A DNA stretch of 52,722 nucleotides from a bacterium (GTDB lineage: Bacteria; Vulcanimicrobiota; Xenobia; Xenobiales; JADMJV01): the NCBI GenBank assembly GCA_030149525.1, contig JASBRJ010000129.1, positions 1 to 52,722 of the forward strand, given 5' to 3'. How positions within the stretch are numbered: the first letter of the stretch is position 1; each line of letters starts with the position of its first letter. The notes beneath the pieces are model-generated. The model made no database searches, was not told the DNA's origin, and saw only the letters and a program-made list of their open reading frames with translations. This document shows positions 35,501 through 44,900 of the stretch, in pieces. The position numbers and the translations under genes were made by a program.

Positions 35501-35668
35501 GCTCTCACCATGGGTCACCATCTTGGTCGGCTTTCCGTCGCCGTGGGTGTCGAAACGGACCAGGAGAAGGCGTGGCTTGTTAAGACCGGATGCAGGTTTG
35601 CTCAGGGCAACTTCCTTTCCGAACCGCTGACGGCGGCTCAAATTTCCGAATTGTGTAAAAGGACGTAA
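32558..35668 (+). CDS. PAS-coiled-coil-GGDEF-EAL protein with degenerate catalytic motifs
   Basis: 1036 aa from ATG 32558, which has AAAGGAGG 4 bases upstream; the in-frame GTG 15 bases earlier lacks that. A PAS-like domain (about 10-95, LEQMPDGIMVLDSQSAVLYAN) leads to some 490 residues of Glu-rich coiled coil (100-590), then GGDEF (605-770) and EAL (785-1036). GGDEF reads RYGEDEF and no RxxD inhibitory site is seen. EAL reads ESL, DDFGTG is DNFGTG, and AEGVET is AVGVET; the Lys of KVDREF and the Gln of QGNF are kept. It has no membrane segment. Likely a cytosolic c-di-GMP receptor or scaffold, with weak or no enzyme activity. Confidence 0.9.
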   Translation: MAGDTQTCNHEEMVKVLEQMPDGIMVLDSQSAVLYANKTGARLVKMKPKTVVGSPFEHAVEDGPMRDFDVEMTVKEITWGGEPARLLHLKSLKNSGAFHLEWKLESALERAREAEDALAELRREVEAAEPSTAEAAPSSSEQVTRLEERIAELEHLLELAEERADKLLDDIHLDDHQQATALQDALSQARDAEEQMRRLEEDLADTRERVRVAEEQAEVAEERAYSLEAEVEQLLADAEERAQVEQDDSESQDSARVEELEGQVAHLQEQVSSLAAQLVEQKSQNSSLREELERTATEARGSLSEEESETLKSRIVELEEQLENAAEAEELQQARQQELADRDKRISELEAQLSEAQSAKAELDAAKMQTTEMVEQLQSQNEELTGRFTELEELLQQQTEELEARDRQLAEKDEALAAKEAELDSKDQELEEHVERARTALEESEELAEHVRIEQEQYEADRRELERQIEELTADLEAAEGERDSLLTELEEAARATEERSTEAEHLAERVAGLEEMTSEVESLKKTIRRLETQLEDAEELAEKGEKVEKLERKLEGALRRAEEAEERLDEERRLLAEHKKRVEELSAQVKQVPNLVEAGADETERLAFQDAQTGLPNRNIIQRYLDFMLKRSAGNQQLTAMLRIDCDNFKTISDTFGVETGDQLIRVVGERLSSVIDGSNVLGRYGEDEFIILLSEMSDQDAASHNIATVIKKIYQRFRQPVAIGEQSITLGVSLGVSVYPVDARNGEQMFEHSGVALKRAKENGRGQAQYFTAELQTAHVARNELDKELKHGLENGELEVLYQPIFDLVNGQIVGVESLVRWKHPVRGVLSPSDFLAVAEDSGIMVLIGNWATRTALEHAVQWHQRGLGIFVSINLSRRQLLQADLLPTLQSVLTEVRCSPDRLLLEIPERLSGPDYPKVREALLELQKLGVRMAVDNFGTGSTSLQDLRRGPFQVIKVDREFIRSVHQNDENKSIVMSALTMGHHLGRLSVAVGVETDQEKAWLVKTGCRFAQGNFLSEPLTAAQISELCKRT

Positions 35669-36853
35669 ATGAAATTTAAAAGAGTTTTTGCTATTGTTCT
35701 CGACGGTTGCGGCGCCGGGGTTGCTCCCGATGCCGCTCAGTTTGGAGACGACCCCGCACACCCGGGTAATACTCTCGTTCATGTGGCCAGAGCCTGCGGC
35801 GGTCTCAAGGTGCCGCACCTGAGGCGGCTGGGTTTGGGAAATCTGCTGCCGCTCGAAGGTGGAGAGCCGGTGAATCAACCGGCGGGCAGCTTCGGGCGCT
35901 TACAGGAAGCCAGCCAAGGCGGCAAGGACACAGTGACCGGGCATTGGGAGATGATGGGGATAGTCGTTCCGACACGTTTTCCCACTTACCCCAACGGATT
36001 TCCCAGGGAGGTTCTCGATCCGTTCGAGCGGGCTATCGGGCGCGAGGTCCTCGGCAATAAAGCCAGTTCAGGGACGGTTATCATCGAGGAGCTCGGCCGC
36101 CAACATGTAGAAACCGGCAAGCCTATCGTCTACACCAGTGCAGACTCAGTGTTTCAGATCGCGTGTCACGAAGATGTGATACCCATTGAGGAGCTTTACG
36201 ACATTTGTCACAAGGCGCGAGAAGTGCTTCAAGGCGAACATTCGGTTCAACGAGTGATCGCCCGGCCGTTCGAAGGTTCCGACGGGAATTTTCGAAGGAC
36301 GGAAAGGCGTAAGGATTTCCCTCTCTCTCCGCCGGAGAATGTTTTGGATCTTCTCGCTGCGGCTGATATTTTTACCGCCGGGATCGGTGTCATTCCGGAA
36401 GTCTTCGGGGGTCGCGGATTTTCCTACGCTCAACGTACCCAGACAAACGCCGAGCACTACGAGGCGACCCTGGAGCTTATGAAAAAGTATGACAGCGGAT
36501 TCTTTTTCATCAACTTCGAGGATTTTGATATGCTCTACGGTCATCGTCTGGATCCTGAAGGATTCGGACAGGCGCTGGAGGTTTTCGACGGTTATCTCGG
36601 CGATATCCTCAATGAGCTGCGGGCCGATGATCTTCTCATGCTCACCGCAGACCACGGCAACGATCCCACCATTCCGAGTACCGATCATACGAGGGAATAC
36701 GCTCCTCTCATTCTGACAAGCCCAGGGATCGACAAAGGAGTTGCTCTTGGCGACCGACCGACCTATGCCGATCTGGGTCAATCGGTGCTGGACGCTTTGA
36801 ATGTGCCGAACGGTTCGCTTCCGGGGACGTCTTTGCTCGGCTTTCTGAATTGA
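35669..36853 (+). CDS. deoB: Phosphopentomutase
   Basis: Interconverts ribose or deoxyribose 1- and 5-phosphates in nucleoside salvage. The 394-aa, alkaline-phosphatase-fold enzyme shows the metal motifs LDGCGAGVAPDA (N terminus), GKDTVTGHWEMMG (phosphorylated Thr), YTSADSVFQIACHE, the FEDFDMLYGHRLD stretch and TADHGNDPT with DHTREY. The ATG comes directly after the TAA of the GGDEF/EAL gene. It fits with prs and thyA elsewhere in the window as nucleotide metabolism. Confidence 0.96.
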   Translation: MKFKRVFAIVLDGCGAGVAPDAAQFGDDPAHPGNTLVHVARACGGLKVPHLRRLGLGNLLPLEGGEPVNQPAGSFGRLQEASQGGKDTVTGHWEMMGIVVPTRFPTYPNGFPREVLDPFERAIGREVLGNKASSGTVIIEELGRQHVETGKPIVYTSADSVFQIACHEDVIPIEELYDICHKAREVLQGEHSVQRVIARPFEGSDGNFRRTERRKDFPLSPPENVLDLLAAADIFTAGIGVIPEVFGGRGFSYAQRTQTNAEHYEATLELMKKYDSGFFFINFEDFDMLYGHRLDPEGFGQALEVFDGYLGDILNELRADDLLMLTADHGNDPTIPSTDHTREYAPLILTSPGIDKGVALGDRPTYADLGQSVLDALNVPNGSLPGTSLLGFLN

Positions 36854-36866
36854 TCCGTTTCTCGAG

Positions 36867-37952
36867 ATGCCCGTGAAGTCTCCGCCTTGCATCACTGCTG
36901 ACTGGACCCTAGAACAGCTCAAGACCCACTATCCCGGGGTTGAACTGACCCTGTTCGCTCATTTCGGAATCGGTTCACGGGAGCGCTCGGGCTTCAGTGG
37001 TTCCGAGAGATTGGAAGACTTGCTTCGCCGACATCTGGTTTTCGATGCGGCACTAGCTTGTTCGCGGCTGAACCAATTGGCTCGAGAAGACTGGGATAAC
37101 GCCCTGTCGCCCCGCCAGTTGGCCGAGGCCAAAAGCCGGTCACCCATAGAGATTGTCGATGCCCGTTCTCTGGAAGATTACGAGCGAGGTCATCTGTCGG
37201 GGGCCAGGTTGCTTTCGGCTGAAACCGTAGAGCTTCTTAAGGGTCAAAAATCGTCCTCTCTTGTGGTTTGCGTCTGTGGAGATGGGAGTCAGTCTCCGTC
37301 CGCCTCTCGCGTCCTCAGAAAGCAGGGTCTGCGGGCTCGCCATTTGCGAGGGGGGCTCGTGGCCTGGAGTCGGGAGATCGACGGAGGCTTCCCAGTGCTT
37401 TATCCTCTTACCGAAAGTGCGGGGCAGTGGTCGCTTCTTGCCGACGGCGACACCTTGAGATATCGACGGCCGCGAGCTCTTGACGGGACGGAGTTTCGCA
37501 TCCTGCACCGCCGGCATCTGGAAAGCTTTGAACTGGGGAGAAGCCTGCTTCGGGTTTTGCCCCAGGTCCGAATGGTCATCAATAGTCCTCGGTCTTTCGC
37601 CATCCGAGGGCTTCCCAAGAATCTTTTGACCGCCGTGGAAGCGCTGTGTTCGGCTCATATCGACTCTCTAGAATGGAACGACTGGGGTGAGTCCGGCGAT
37701 GAGGTTGCTGAAAAACGAGAGTTAGAAAGGGTTCTGGCGGTGGAAGCGCCGGAGATTCTCTCCTCTCACAAAGGCACAGTTCATGTTCATAGCTACAATG
37801 ACAGGACGCTGACTCTGGAACTAGGAGGGGGCTGTGCCGGTTGCGCCTCCGCTCAGATCACAACTCAAAGAGAGCTAGCGGCGGCGCTTTACAGAGCCGT
37901 GCCTCTTTTGGATCGCATTCAGAACTTGGACGAATCCTCTTCGCTTAGCTGA
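36867..37952 (+). CDS. Rhodanese fused to Nfu/NifU-type scaffold domain
   Basis: A 361-aa, four-part protein. Residues 10-60 resemble the DUF1858/ScdA N-terminal domain (LFAHFGIGSRER). Residues 80-180 are a rhodanese domain (IVDARSLEDYERGHLSGA) with active-site Cys137 in VCVCGDGSQS. Residues 205-265 look like the Nfu N-terminal domain (FELGRSLLRVLPQVRMVI). The C terminus (285-345) is a NifU domain with CxxC at 323 and 326 (GGGCAGCASAQIT). Sulfurtransferase plus Fe-S carrier in one chain suggests direct sulfur or cluster delivery, which is inference. It follows deoB by 13 bases and overlaps the convergent aspC by 8 bases. Confidence 0.85.
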   Translation: MPVKSPPCITADWTLEQLKTHYPGVELTLFAHFGIGSRERSGFSGSERLEDLLRRHLVFDAALACSRLNQLAREDWDNALSPRQLAEAKSRSPIEIVDARSLEDYERGHLSGARLLSAETVELLKGQKSSSLVVCVCGDGSQSPSASRVLRKQGLRARHLRGGLVAWSREIDGGFPVLYPLTESAGQWSLLADGDTLRYRRPRALDGTEFRILHRRHLESFELGRSLLRVLPQVRMVINSPRSFAIRGLPKNLLTAVEALCSAHIDSLEWNDWGESGDEVAEKRELERVLAVEAPEILSSHKGTVHVHSYNDRTLTLELGGGCAGCASAQITTQRELAAALYRAVPLLDRIQNLDESSSLS

Positions 37953-39141
37953 GAGACAGCAAGAATTCTCTCAATCGACCCACACCCTGTTTGATGGAAT
38001 CGTTGTCGGTGGCAAAGGAGAGACGAACATGTTCAGGCGCTTCGAAGCCTTCACCGGGGACGACGGCCACTCCGGCATTCTCCAAAAGACTGGTAGCAAG
38101 CTCTTCTGCGGTGTTGAGCACTTTGCCCTGGGAGTCTTTTTTGCCAAAGTAGGCACTGATATCGGGGAAAGCGTAGAAAGCTCCCGTGGGGCGAGGGCAT
38201 TTGACTTCAGGAATATCGGAGAGCAACTGGTGCATAAGGGTTCCCCGTTCCTCGAAAGACTTTCGCATTCGCTCCACATCCTCGTCGTGGTTCTTCAGGG
38301 CAGCGGGGATAGCGGCCAGAACGAAGCTGCAAATGTTTGAGGTCATCTGACCTTGAAGGGAGCCCATGGCCTTGATCACATCCACGGGACCGATAGTGAA
38401 GCCCACTCGCCACCCTGTCATGGAAAACGCTTTTGAGAGGCCGTTGACCACGATCGACTGCTTGCGAACGTTCTCGGGGAAGGAGAGCAGGCTCTTGGTC
38501 TCTTGCCCATGATAGAGGAGTCGGTCATAAATTTCGTCGGAGATGACGAACAGGCCGGCCTCGACCGCAATATTCACAAGTTCGGTCAGTTCATCGGGCG
38601 AATAGGTGGTCCCGGTAGGGTTGCCCGGGCTGTTCAGGAGCAGGGCCCGGCTTTTCGGCCCGATTGCGTCTTTGAGTTGCTGGGGCGTAATCTTAAATTC
38701 GTTCTCCACTTTGCCACGAATGGTCTTTGTGGTCCCGCCTGCGAGTTTCACTTGTTCGGGATAGCTCACCCAGTAGGGAGCCGGCAGCAGAAGTTCGTCG
38801 CCGGGGTCGAAAAGGGATTGAAAAATAAGGTAGAGCGAGTGCTTGCCTCCGCAAGAGATGAGCACATTGTCGGCGCTGAGCGGATGACCGTAACGAGCGG
38901 AGTAGTCCTCTGCCACAGCCTGTCGAGCGTCGGGTGATCCCGGAGCCGGCTCATATTTCGTCTTTCCGGCTTTCAGGGCGGCGATGGCGGCGTCCTTGAT
39001 GCCCTCCGGAGTGTCGAAGTCCGGTTCCCCCGCACCGAAGCCGATGACGTCTCGTCCTTCTCTTTTCAACTGCTTAAACAGGGCCGTCACGGCAAGGGTC
39101 GGGGAGGGTTGTAGATTTTTGGCACGATTTGACAGATTCAT
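37945..39141 (-). CDS. aspC: Aspartate aminotransferase, class I PLP-dependent
   Basis: 398 aa, cytosolic, fold type I. The N-terminal NLSNRAKNLQPSPTLAVTA and VIGFGAGEPDFDTPEGIKDAA are typical of the Thermus/Bacillus-type AspC. The PLP lysine is in VNGLSKAFSMTGWRVGF; LNSPGNPTG and ISDEIYDRLLYHG are also present, and PEHVRLSFA near the end carries the substrate-binding Arg. It transfers amino groups between aspartate or aromatic amino acids and 2-oxoglutarate. Broad substrate use could link it to hpd (tyrosine). No good ribosome site precedes the ATG. Confidence 0.93.
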   Translation of the reverse strand: MNLSNRAKNLQPSPTLAVTALFKQLKREGRDVIGFGAGEPDFDTPEGIKDAAIAALKAGKTKYEPAPGSPDARQAVAEDYSARYGHPLSADNVLISCGGKHSLYLIFQSLFDPGDELLLPAPYWVSYPEQVKLAGGTTKTIRGKVENEFKITPQQLKDAIGPKSRALLLNSPGNPTGTTYSPDELTELVNIAVEAGLFVISDEIYDRLLYHGQETKSLLSFPENVRKQSIVVNGLSKAFSMTGWRVGFTIGPVDVIKAMGSLQGQMTSNICSFVLAAIPAALKNHDEDVERMRKSFEERGTLMHQLLSDIPEVKCPRPTGAFYAFPDISAYFGKKDSQGKVLNTAEELATSLLENAGVAVVPGEGFEAPEHVRLSFATDNDSIKQGVGRLREFLLSLS

Positions 39142-39234
39142 TGCTGGGGCGTTCTGAGCGTTGACAACCTTTCCTCTCTCCCTACCTCTGCAAAGCAGGA
39201 CGTGGTTGAAACTTGAATAATAATCAAAAAAAGA

Positions 39235-39438
39235 GTGTGGGGTGCAGGTGTGCTTATAGAAGAAATCGACCGTTTGTTAGATGCCATCGACCGGGAGCTT
39301 GATCTCCTGAGCAAGGTGGCTCTGGATATGACCGCCGATCTTGATACCAGAGGAACTCAGGATATGGCTCGATGGCTCGGTAAGTGGGATCCTTTTAACG
39401 GACTCGAGACCGAAGACAGCAAGTCCGTCCAGCCGTAA
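39235..39438 (+). CDS. Small hypothetical coiled-coil protein, 67 aa or less
   Basis: Unrecognised small acidic helical protein (LIEEIDRLLDAIDRELDLLSKVALDM). The GTG at 39235 would give 67 aa and an internal GTG at 39250 gives 62 aa, which seems the better N terminus (VLIEEID). A TAATAAT at 39217-39223 could be part of a promoter. It stands alone between the divergent aspC gene and a terminator that begins right after its stop. Its size and isolation make the call moderate. Confidence 0.5.
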   Translation: MWGAGVLIEEIDRLLDAIDRELDLLSKVALDMTADLDTRGTQDMARWLGKWDPFNGLETEDSKSVQP

Positions 39439-39442
39439 CTGT

Positions 39443-39475
39443 AAAAAAATAGCCCGCGTGGTGCGGGCTACTTTC
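39443..39475. terminator. Bidirectional intrinsic terminator
   Basis: TAGCCCGC (39450-39457) pairs with GCGGGCTA (39463-39470). The A run at 39443-39449 gives seven T residues after the stem on the leftward transcript of the secreted protein gene; rightward, only CTTT follows. It separates the two convergent genes. Confidence 0.9.
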
Positions 39476-39500
39476 GCGGGACAGGATCCGATGATTCCGA

Positions 39501-39941
39501 CTACTGCCAGTTGGGCGAATCGCCTTCGAAGCGAGATTTCTGGTTCCCTCGGGCGTTGTATTCAATAAAGAAACGAGGTTTCTCGATTTTTTCGGCCAGG
39601 ACGTCCCATTTGAAAGTTACGACTTTTTTCTCGCCTGCCCCGAGTTCGCCGATTTTCTTCTTCAGGGTCTCAACTTTGCGTCGACGATCGTTGTAGAGTT
39701 CGACTTCGATTTCGATTCCGTCCACGGTCACTCCCACCAAATTCTTCAGCCAGATGGTCATGGTACCCTTAGAAGAGCCCAGGCCACCTCCACCGTTGCT
39801 CTGGTAGCGAGCTTTGAGAACTTTGATCGGATGATCGACGTCGGAGTCGGCTGCGGCGGGTGTAGCCAAGCTCACTGCCACCAGTGAAGCCAATACCAGG
39901 CCAATCACGCCGTTCCAAAAGTTTCTATTGAGTAGTTGCAT
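39501..39941 (-). CDS. Secreted protein with FxLYD-like beta domain, 146 aa
   Basis: A signal peptide with a hydrophobic core (GVIGLVLASLVAVSLA) and an AAA cleavage region (TPAAADS) covers about 1-32. The mature part is a small beta sandwich whose pattern (TMTIWLKNLVGVTVDGIEIEVELYND...KKIGELGAGEKKVVTFKWD) resembles FxLYD domains, which are found in cell-surface proteins of many bacteria. No lipobox or anchor is seen. It is encoded alone downstream of sfsA and ends at a terminator. Confidence 0.75.
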   Translation of the reverse strand: MQLLNRNFWNGVIGLVLASLVAVSLATPAAADSDVDHPIKVLKARYQSNGGGGLGSSKGTMTIWLKNLVGVTVDGIEIEVELYNDRRRKVETLKKKIGELGAGEKKVVTFKWDVLAEKIEKPRFFIEYNARGNQKSRFEGDSPNWQ

Positions 39942-40026
39942 CTCTTACCTCTTTCCCCAGTTGGGCCGGTTGCCCAATTAGAACCCACGGCTCCTCTTTG
40001 GGTTGCGCCGATTCCGCACTATAAAC

Positions 40027-40809
40027 CTAAAAACCCGCTTCTGTAAAGGCGAAGGCGTGGTTGTGGACCGGCAAAAATCGGTCAAAGAAAAGGGCCTCCG
40101 GGGTGGCCGTCAGTCGGCAAGCCTCCATTATCACACCGGCTGCCCGGGCTTCCCGAAAAGCTTCGGCATAAGCCGGGTCCACCTCCTCGGCCGGGCGCAC
40201 GGCCTCAACATCAGAGCGTCCAACCATATAGAGCAGGGCTGTCTTGACACCGTCTTTTTTCAATCGCGTCAACTCTTCCAGGTGGCGTTTGCCCCTCGCT
40301 GTGACGGCATCGGGGAAAGCTGCCCAACGCCTGCCCTCATCGTCGTCAGCGGCACGCAAGCTCACCTGTTTGACCTCAACGTAGGTGGGGCCGTGTGGTC
40401 CGGTAAGGGCAAAATCAAACCGGGTTCGGACACCGTCGCCCGGCTCAAGAGAAACCTCCGTAGCCAGACTCATCTCGGCCTCGGCCCCCAATTTTTCTCT
40501 CAACGGTCGATGATGAAGAAGCAACTCCCGGGCCACCTTATTGGCGAGCTGCGTGTTGACCACGACCAGGGAGTCTTTCATTTGAGCCAGTTCCCAGCGA
40601 AAGTCGAGTTTGCGCTTGCTGTTCTCAAGGTTTCGGAAATCCGTCAGGTAGCACACTTCAGGGGAGGGGAGTATGGAGGACATTCGGCCGGGATTCGGAC
40701 AATGGGCCGTGATGCGTTCTCCTGAGGGGAGTTCGAAATCGGCTAAGAATCTCTTGTAGCGGCGCAAAAATTTGGCAGGGGTTAGATTCTCGAAGCTGTG
40801 AACTTTCAC
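40027..40809 (-). CDS. sfsA: SfsA family DNA-binding/sugar fermentation stimulation protein
   Basis: SfsA proteins bind DNA and have a nuclease-like fold; their role is poorly known. The motifs FLRRYKRFLADFELPSGERITAHCPNPGRM, KRKLDFRWEL, VNTQLANKVARELL, TRFDFAL, YVEVKQVSL and FPDAVTARGKRHLEEL are all present. The GTG at 40809 overlaps the cinA-like stop as GTGA and gives 260 aa; an in-frame ATG at 40839 would add 10 residues inside cinA. Co-translation with the cinA-like gene is therefore likely. Confidence 0.9.
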   Translation of the reverse strand: MKVHSFENLTPAKFLRRYKRFLADFELPSGERITAHCPNPGRMSSILPSPEVCYLTDFRNLENSKRKLDFRWELAQMKDSLVVVNTQLANKVARELLLHHRPLREKLGAEAEMSLATEVSLEPGDGVRTRFDFALTGPHGPTYVEVKQVSLRAADDDEGRRWAAFPDAVTARGKRHLEELTRLKKDGVKTALLYMVGRSDVEAVRPAEEVDPAYAEAFREARAAGVIMEACRLTATPEALFFDRFLPVHNHAFAFTEAGF

Positions 40810-41579
40810 CCCGGTTGGCCTGCCACATTCTCTTGCCACTCAATATTTCGCCCGCCTAGAACCTTTCGAAGAGCCTCCGCCGCGGTTTCCAGGGCGCCGG
40901 TGTTCCGGCTCTCCATAACCAGTTCCAGATGCCAAACACCTGACTTCTCAGTGGGATAGGAGCCGAGACTGACCTCTTGGTGCTCCTCGGCCAGCGCCCC
41001 CAGCACGGCGGCTAGTTCCGTTTCCATGGCAATCATCTTGAAACAGTGTCGATGAGCAGCCGCTACCGGTGGCCAGAGAGATTTGAGCTCTTCAAACTTC
41101 TTGCGAAAAAGGCTCGGAATCCCCGGCAGAGGATAAATGTTATCCACTACCATTTGCGGGTAGAGAGAGTCCGGCCCGTAGTGCAACATAGAGCCCTCCG
41201 GGATCATGGCAAGACGCTGTTGGGCCGGTGTGAGAACTTCGGCCTTGTAATACTTTTTTACCAACCTTTCCAACATCGGCGAAAGAACGAGCTTGCGACC
41301 GGTCGCCCGGGCGATGGCTTCCAGAGTGATATCGTCGTGGGTCGGTCCCACGCCACCGGAAGTGAACACATGCTCATGCCGACCGGCGAGTCGCTTGATG
41401 GTCTCGACGATATCTTCCTGAACATCGCCCACAATACTAACTTCTCTGAGTTTCCAGCCTAAACCGAACAGTTGCTCGGCTAAGAAGGGCGTGTTTTTAT
41501 CTCGAATCTTACCCGAGAGAATCTCGTTGCCGATAATAAGTAGAGCGGCCTGGGGTTGGGTTTGACATTCTTCTACCAT
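40806..41579 (-). CDS. CinA-like MoCF/MPT-binding domain protein, without amidase domain
   Basis: 257 aa containing only the N-terminal molybdopterin-binding-like domain of CinA: LLIIGNEILSGKIRDKNT, LREVSIVGDVQEDIVETI and FTSGGVGPTHDDITLEAIARA. The C-terminal NMN-deamidase domain of full CinA is missing, as in short archaeal and bacterial forms. These domains can act as ADP-ribose pyrophosphatases or FAD-synthase-related enzymes; the substrate here is unknown. It abuts ggt, whose stop codon is next to its neighbour's end, and overlaps sfsA. Confidence 0.85.
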   Translation of the reverse strand: MVEECQTQPQAALLIIGNEILSGKIRDKNTPFLAEQLFGLGWKLREVSIVGDVQEDIVETIKRLAGRHEHVFTSGGVGPTHDDITLEAIARATGRKLVLSPMLERLVKKYYKAEVLTPAQQRLAMIPEGSMLHYGPDSLYPQMVVDNIYPLPGIPSLFRKKFEELKSLWPPVAAAHRHCFKMIAMETELAAVLGALAEEHQEVSLGSYPTEKSGVWHLELVMESRNTGALETAAEALRKVLGGRNIEWQENVAGQPG

Positions 41580-43289
41580 CTAATAGCCCTCTGCGTAAGC
41601 GGGACGTCTTGGATCCAATCCTGCTTCTAGATATCCTTCCTCGTCTTTTACGATGCCCAGAACATGAGCTACCGCATAGATCGGGACTCCTTGATGCCCC
41701 ATCTTTTTCAGGTTTTCGAGAGTGTCGGCAGAGACACCCAGTTCATAGAAAAAATTGTCGGGATACCACTGATGATGGATGCGTGGCATGGACACGGAAG
41801 TTTGGGCGTTGAGGCCGTATCCCAGGAGGTTCAGGGTGGCTTGAAAGACACCGTTAATGATGCGGGAACCGCCCGGGGCGCCGAGCGCCGCGTAGAACTC
41901 TCCGTCTCGAGTCACAAGCGTCGGGGTCATAGAACTCAGAGGACGCTTTCCTGCCTCCACATCGTTGGCCGCCGAGCCGAGCAGTCCGTAAGCGTTGGGT
42001 TGACCGGGCTTGGCGTTAAAGTCGTCCATCTCATTGTTGAGCATCACGCCGGTGCCGGGAACTACAAACCCGCAACCGTAGGAAAAGTTGAGAGTGTACG
42101 TTAGGCTTACGGCCATCCCGGAGGAGTCCACGACGTTGAAGTGTGTTGTCTCCGTTGATTCCTGCCCGTTTTCTTTGAAAAGTTCAGGGGCCAGGCTTTG
42201 ACTGTCCCCGGCTCGGTCATCCTGGATAAGTTTTTTCCGTTGTTCCAGATACGGGTCGGAGAGAAGTCGTTCGGTATCAACGGCGTGGAAGTCGGGGTCT
42301 CCTAAAAAACGAGCTCTATCGCAGTAGGCCAGCCGCATGGCTTCTATGAGATAGTGGAGGTCCCGAGCACTATTGTGGCCTGCAGCCTTGAGAGGCCTTG
42401 CTTCCATCAGCTTGAGCATCTGCACCAGGTGGATACCGCCTGAAGAGGGCGGGGGCATAGACCAGACGGTGTAACCCCGGAAGTCTCCTTTGATGGGCTC
42501 TCGCCACTTTGCCTGGTAGTTTCTCAGATCGTCTGTAGTGATCACCCCTCCCGCCTCTTGGACCCCTTTGGCGATGAGTTCAGCGGTTTTGCCTCGATAG
42601 AAATCGTTCGGCCCTTCTTGAGCCAGCCGGTTCAATGTTTGGGCCAGATCTTTTTGGACCAGACGCTCACCCACTCGGGGCACTTCTCCATGGGGGTAGA
42701 AGATTTTGGCTGTGGACGGGAAATCGCCCATGAAACTTTTTTTAGAACGTAGGCCGTCTTCCAGCCAGGGGGTGACGGGGAAGCCTTCCGAGGCGAGTCG
42801 CTGCGCCGGTTCAACGACCTTCTTCCAGGGGAGTACTCCAAATTTGCGATGCATGGCGTAGAGGCCCGCCACTGTCCCTGGAACACCGGAGGCGGTCGGC
42901 CCTCGTTGAGAGGACACCCTATCTTGAAGATAATAATCGCGGTGGAGAGCCGCCGGCGCGGTTTCGCGGAAGTCCAGGGCATGAACCCCTCCGTCTCGGT
43001 CAAGGATCAGGCTAAATCCGCCCCCGCCGAGGTTGCCTGCTCGAGGAAGAGTAACGGCCAGGGCGAGGCCCACGGCCGTCGCGCTGTCGACGGCGTTGCC
43101 TCCGTCGCGAAGGATCTGAGCGCCTACTCTGGTGGCGAGGGGCTCTCCCGCCGTGACCATGGCATGATCGAAGCGCTGAGAAACATGCTGATCTTTCTCA
43201 AGGAGAGCGCCTGTTTGAGCCAGGGCGAGCTGGGCCACAAGCAAGGCTAGACAAAGGATTCGAGCTATTTGGACCGGGAATGGAATCAT
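41580..43289 (-). CDS. ggt: Gamma-glutamyltransferase precursor
   Basis: Exported N-terminal-nucleophile hydrolase that cleaves glutathione and other gamma-glutamyl peptides. The ATG at 43287-43289 is chosen because it begins a signal peptide (MIPFPVQIARILCLALLVAQLALAQ); the open frame runs 162 bases further upstream without family features. Signatures include GGNAVDSATAVGLALAV, NLGGGGFSLI, DFRETAPAAL, MPPPSSGGIHL and the self-cleavage/nucleophile Thr in STETTHFNVVD, with SSMTPTLV and GAPGGSRIINGVFQ late. About 570 aa, the normal length. It lies head-to-head with fumC. Confidence 0.94.
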   Translation of the reverse strand: MIPFPVQIARILCLALLVAQLALAQTGALLEKDQHVSQRFDHAMVTAGEPLATRVGAQILRDGGNAVDSATAVGLALAVTLPRAGNLGGGGFSLILDRDGGVHALDFRETAPAALHRDYYLQDRVSSQRGPTASGVPGTVAGLYAMHRKFGVLPWKKVVEPAQRLASEGFPVTPWLEDGLRSKKSFMGDFPSTAKIFYPHGEVPRVGERLVQKDLAQTLNRLAQEGPNDFYRGKTAELIAKGVQEAGGVITTDDLRNYQAKWREPIKGDFRGYTVWSMPPPSSGGIHLVQMLKLMEARPLKAAGHNSARDLHYLIEAMRLAYCDRARFLGDPDFHAVDTERLLSDPYLEQRKKLIQDDRAGDSQSLAPELFKENGQESTETTHFNVVDSSGMAVSLTYTLNFSYGCGFVVPGTGVMLNNEMDDFNAKPGQPNAYGLLGSAANDVEAGKRPLSSMTPTLVTRDGEFYAALGAPGGSRIINGVFQATLNLLGYGLNAQTSVSMPRIHHQWYPDNFFYELGVSADTLENLKKMGHQGVPIYAVAHVLGIVKDEEGYLEAGLDPRRPAYAEGY

Positions 43290-43397
43290 GAAAAAGCTTT
43301 TGTTCGTTGACGATATTTCACCTGTTCTCGTAAGCTGCCTCGAACAGCGAGGAGAGTTGGTTTGCCAAGCGAAAGCGCTGCGCGGAAAGGATACGTC

Positions 43398-44783
<1,386 letters not shown>

Positions 44784-44802
44784 TTCGCTCTTGCCCTCGA
44801 AG

Positions 44803-44846
44803 GCCTCTCTGTTGGACTCGTTGTCCGGCCGGGAGGCTTTTCTTTT
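44803..44846 (+). terminator. Intrinsic terminator after fumC
   Basis: GCCTCTC (44803-44809) pairs with GGGAGGC (44831-44837) with one wobble, enclosing a smaller GGAC/GTCC stem, and is followed by the T-rich tract TTTTCTTTTT to 44846. It lies 19 bases after the fumC stop. Confidence 0.85.
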
Positions 44847-44900
44847 TGTCACATGTGGAATCGCTGTAGGAGGCCTGTCTGTGTTGGCGAAGGTCGAGCA

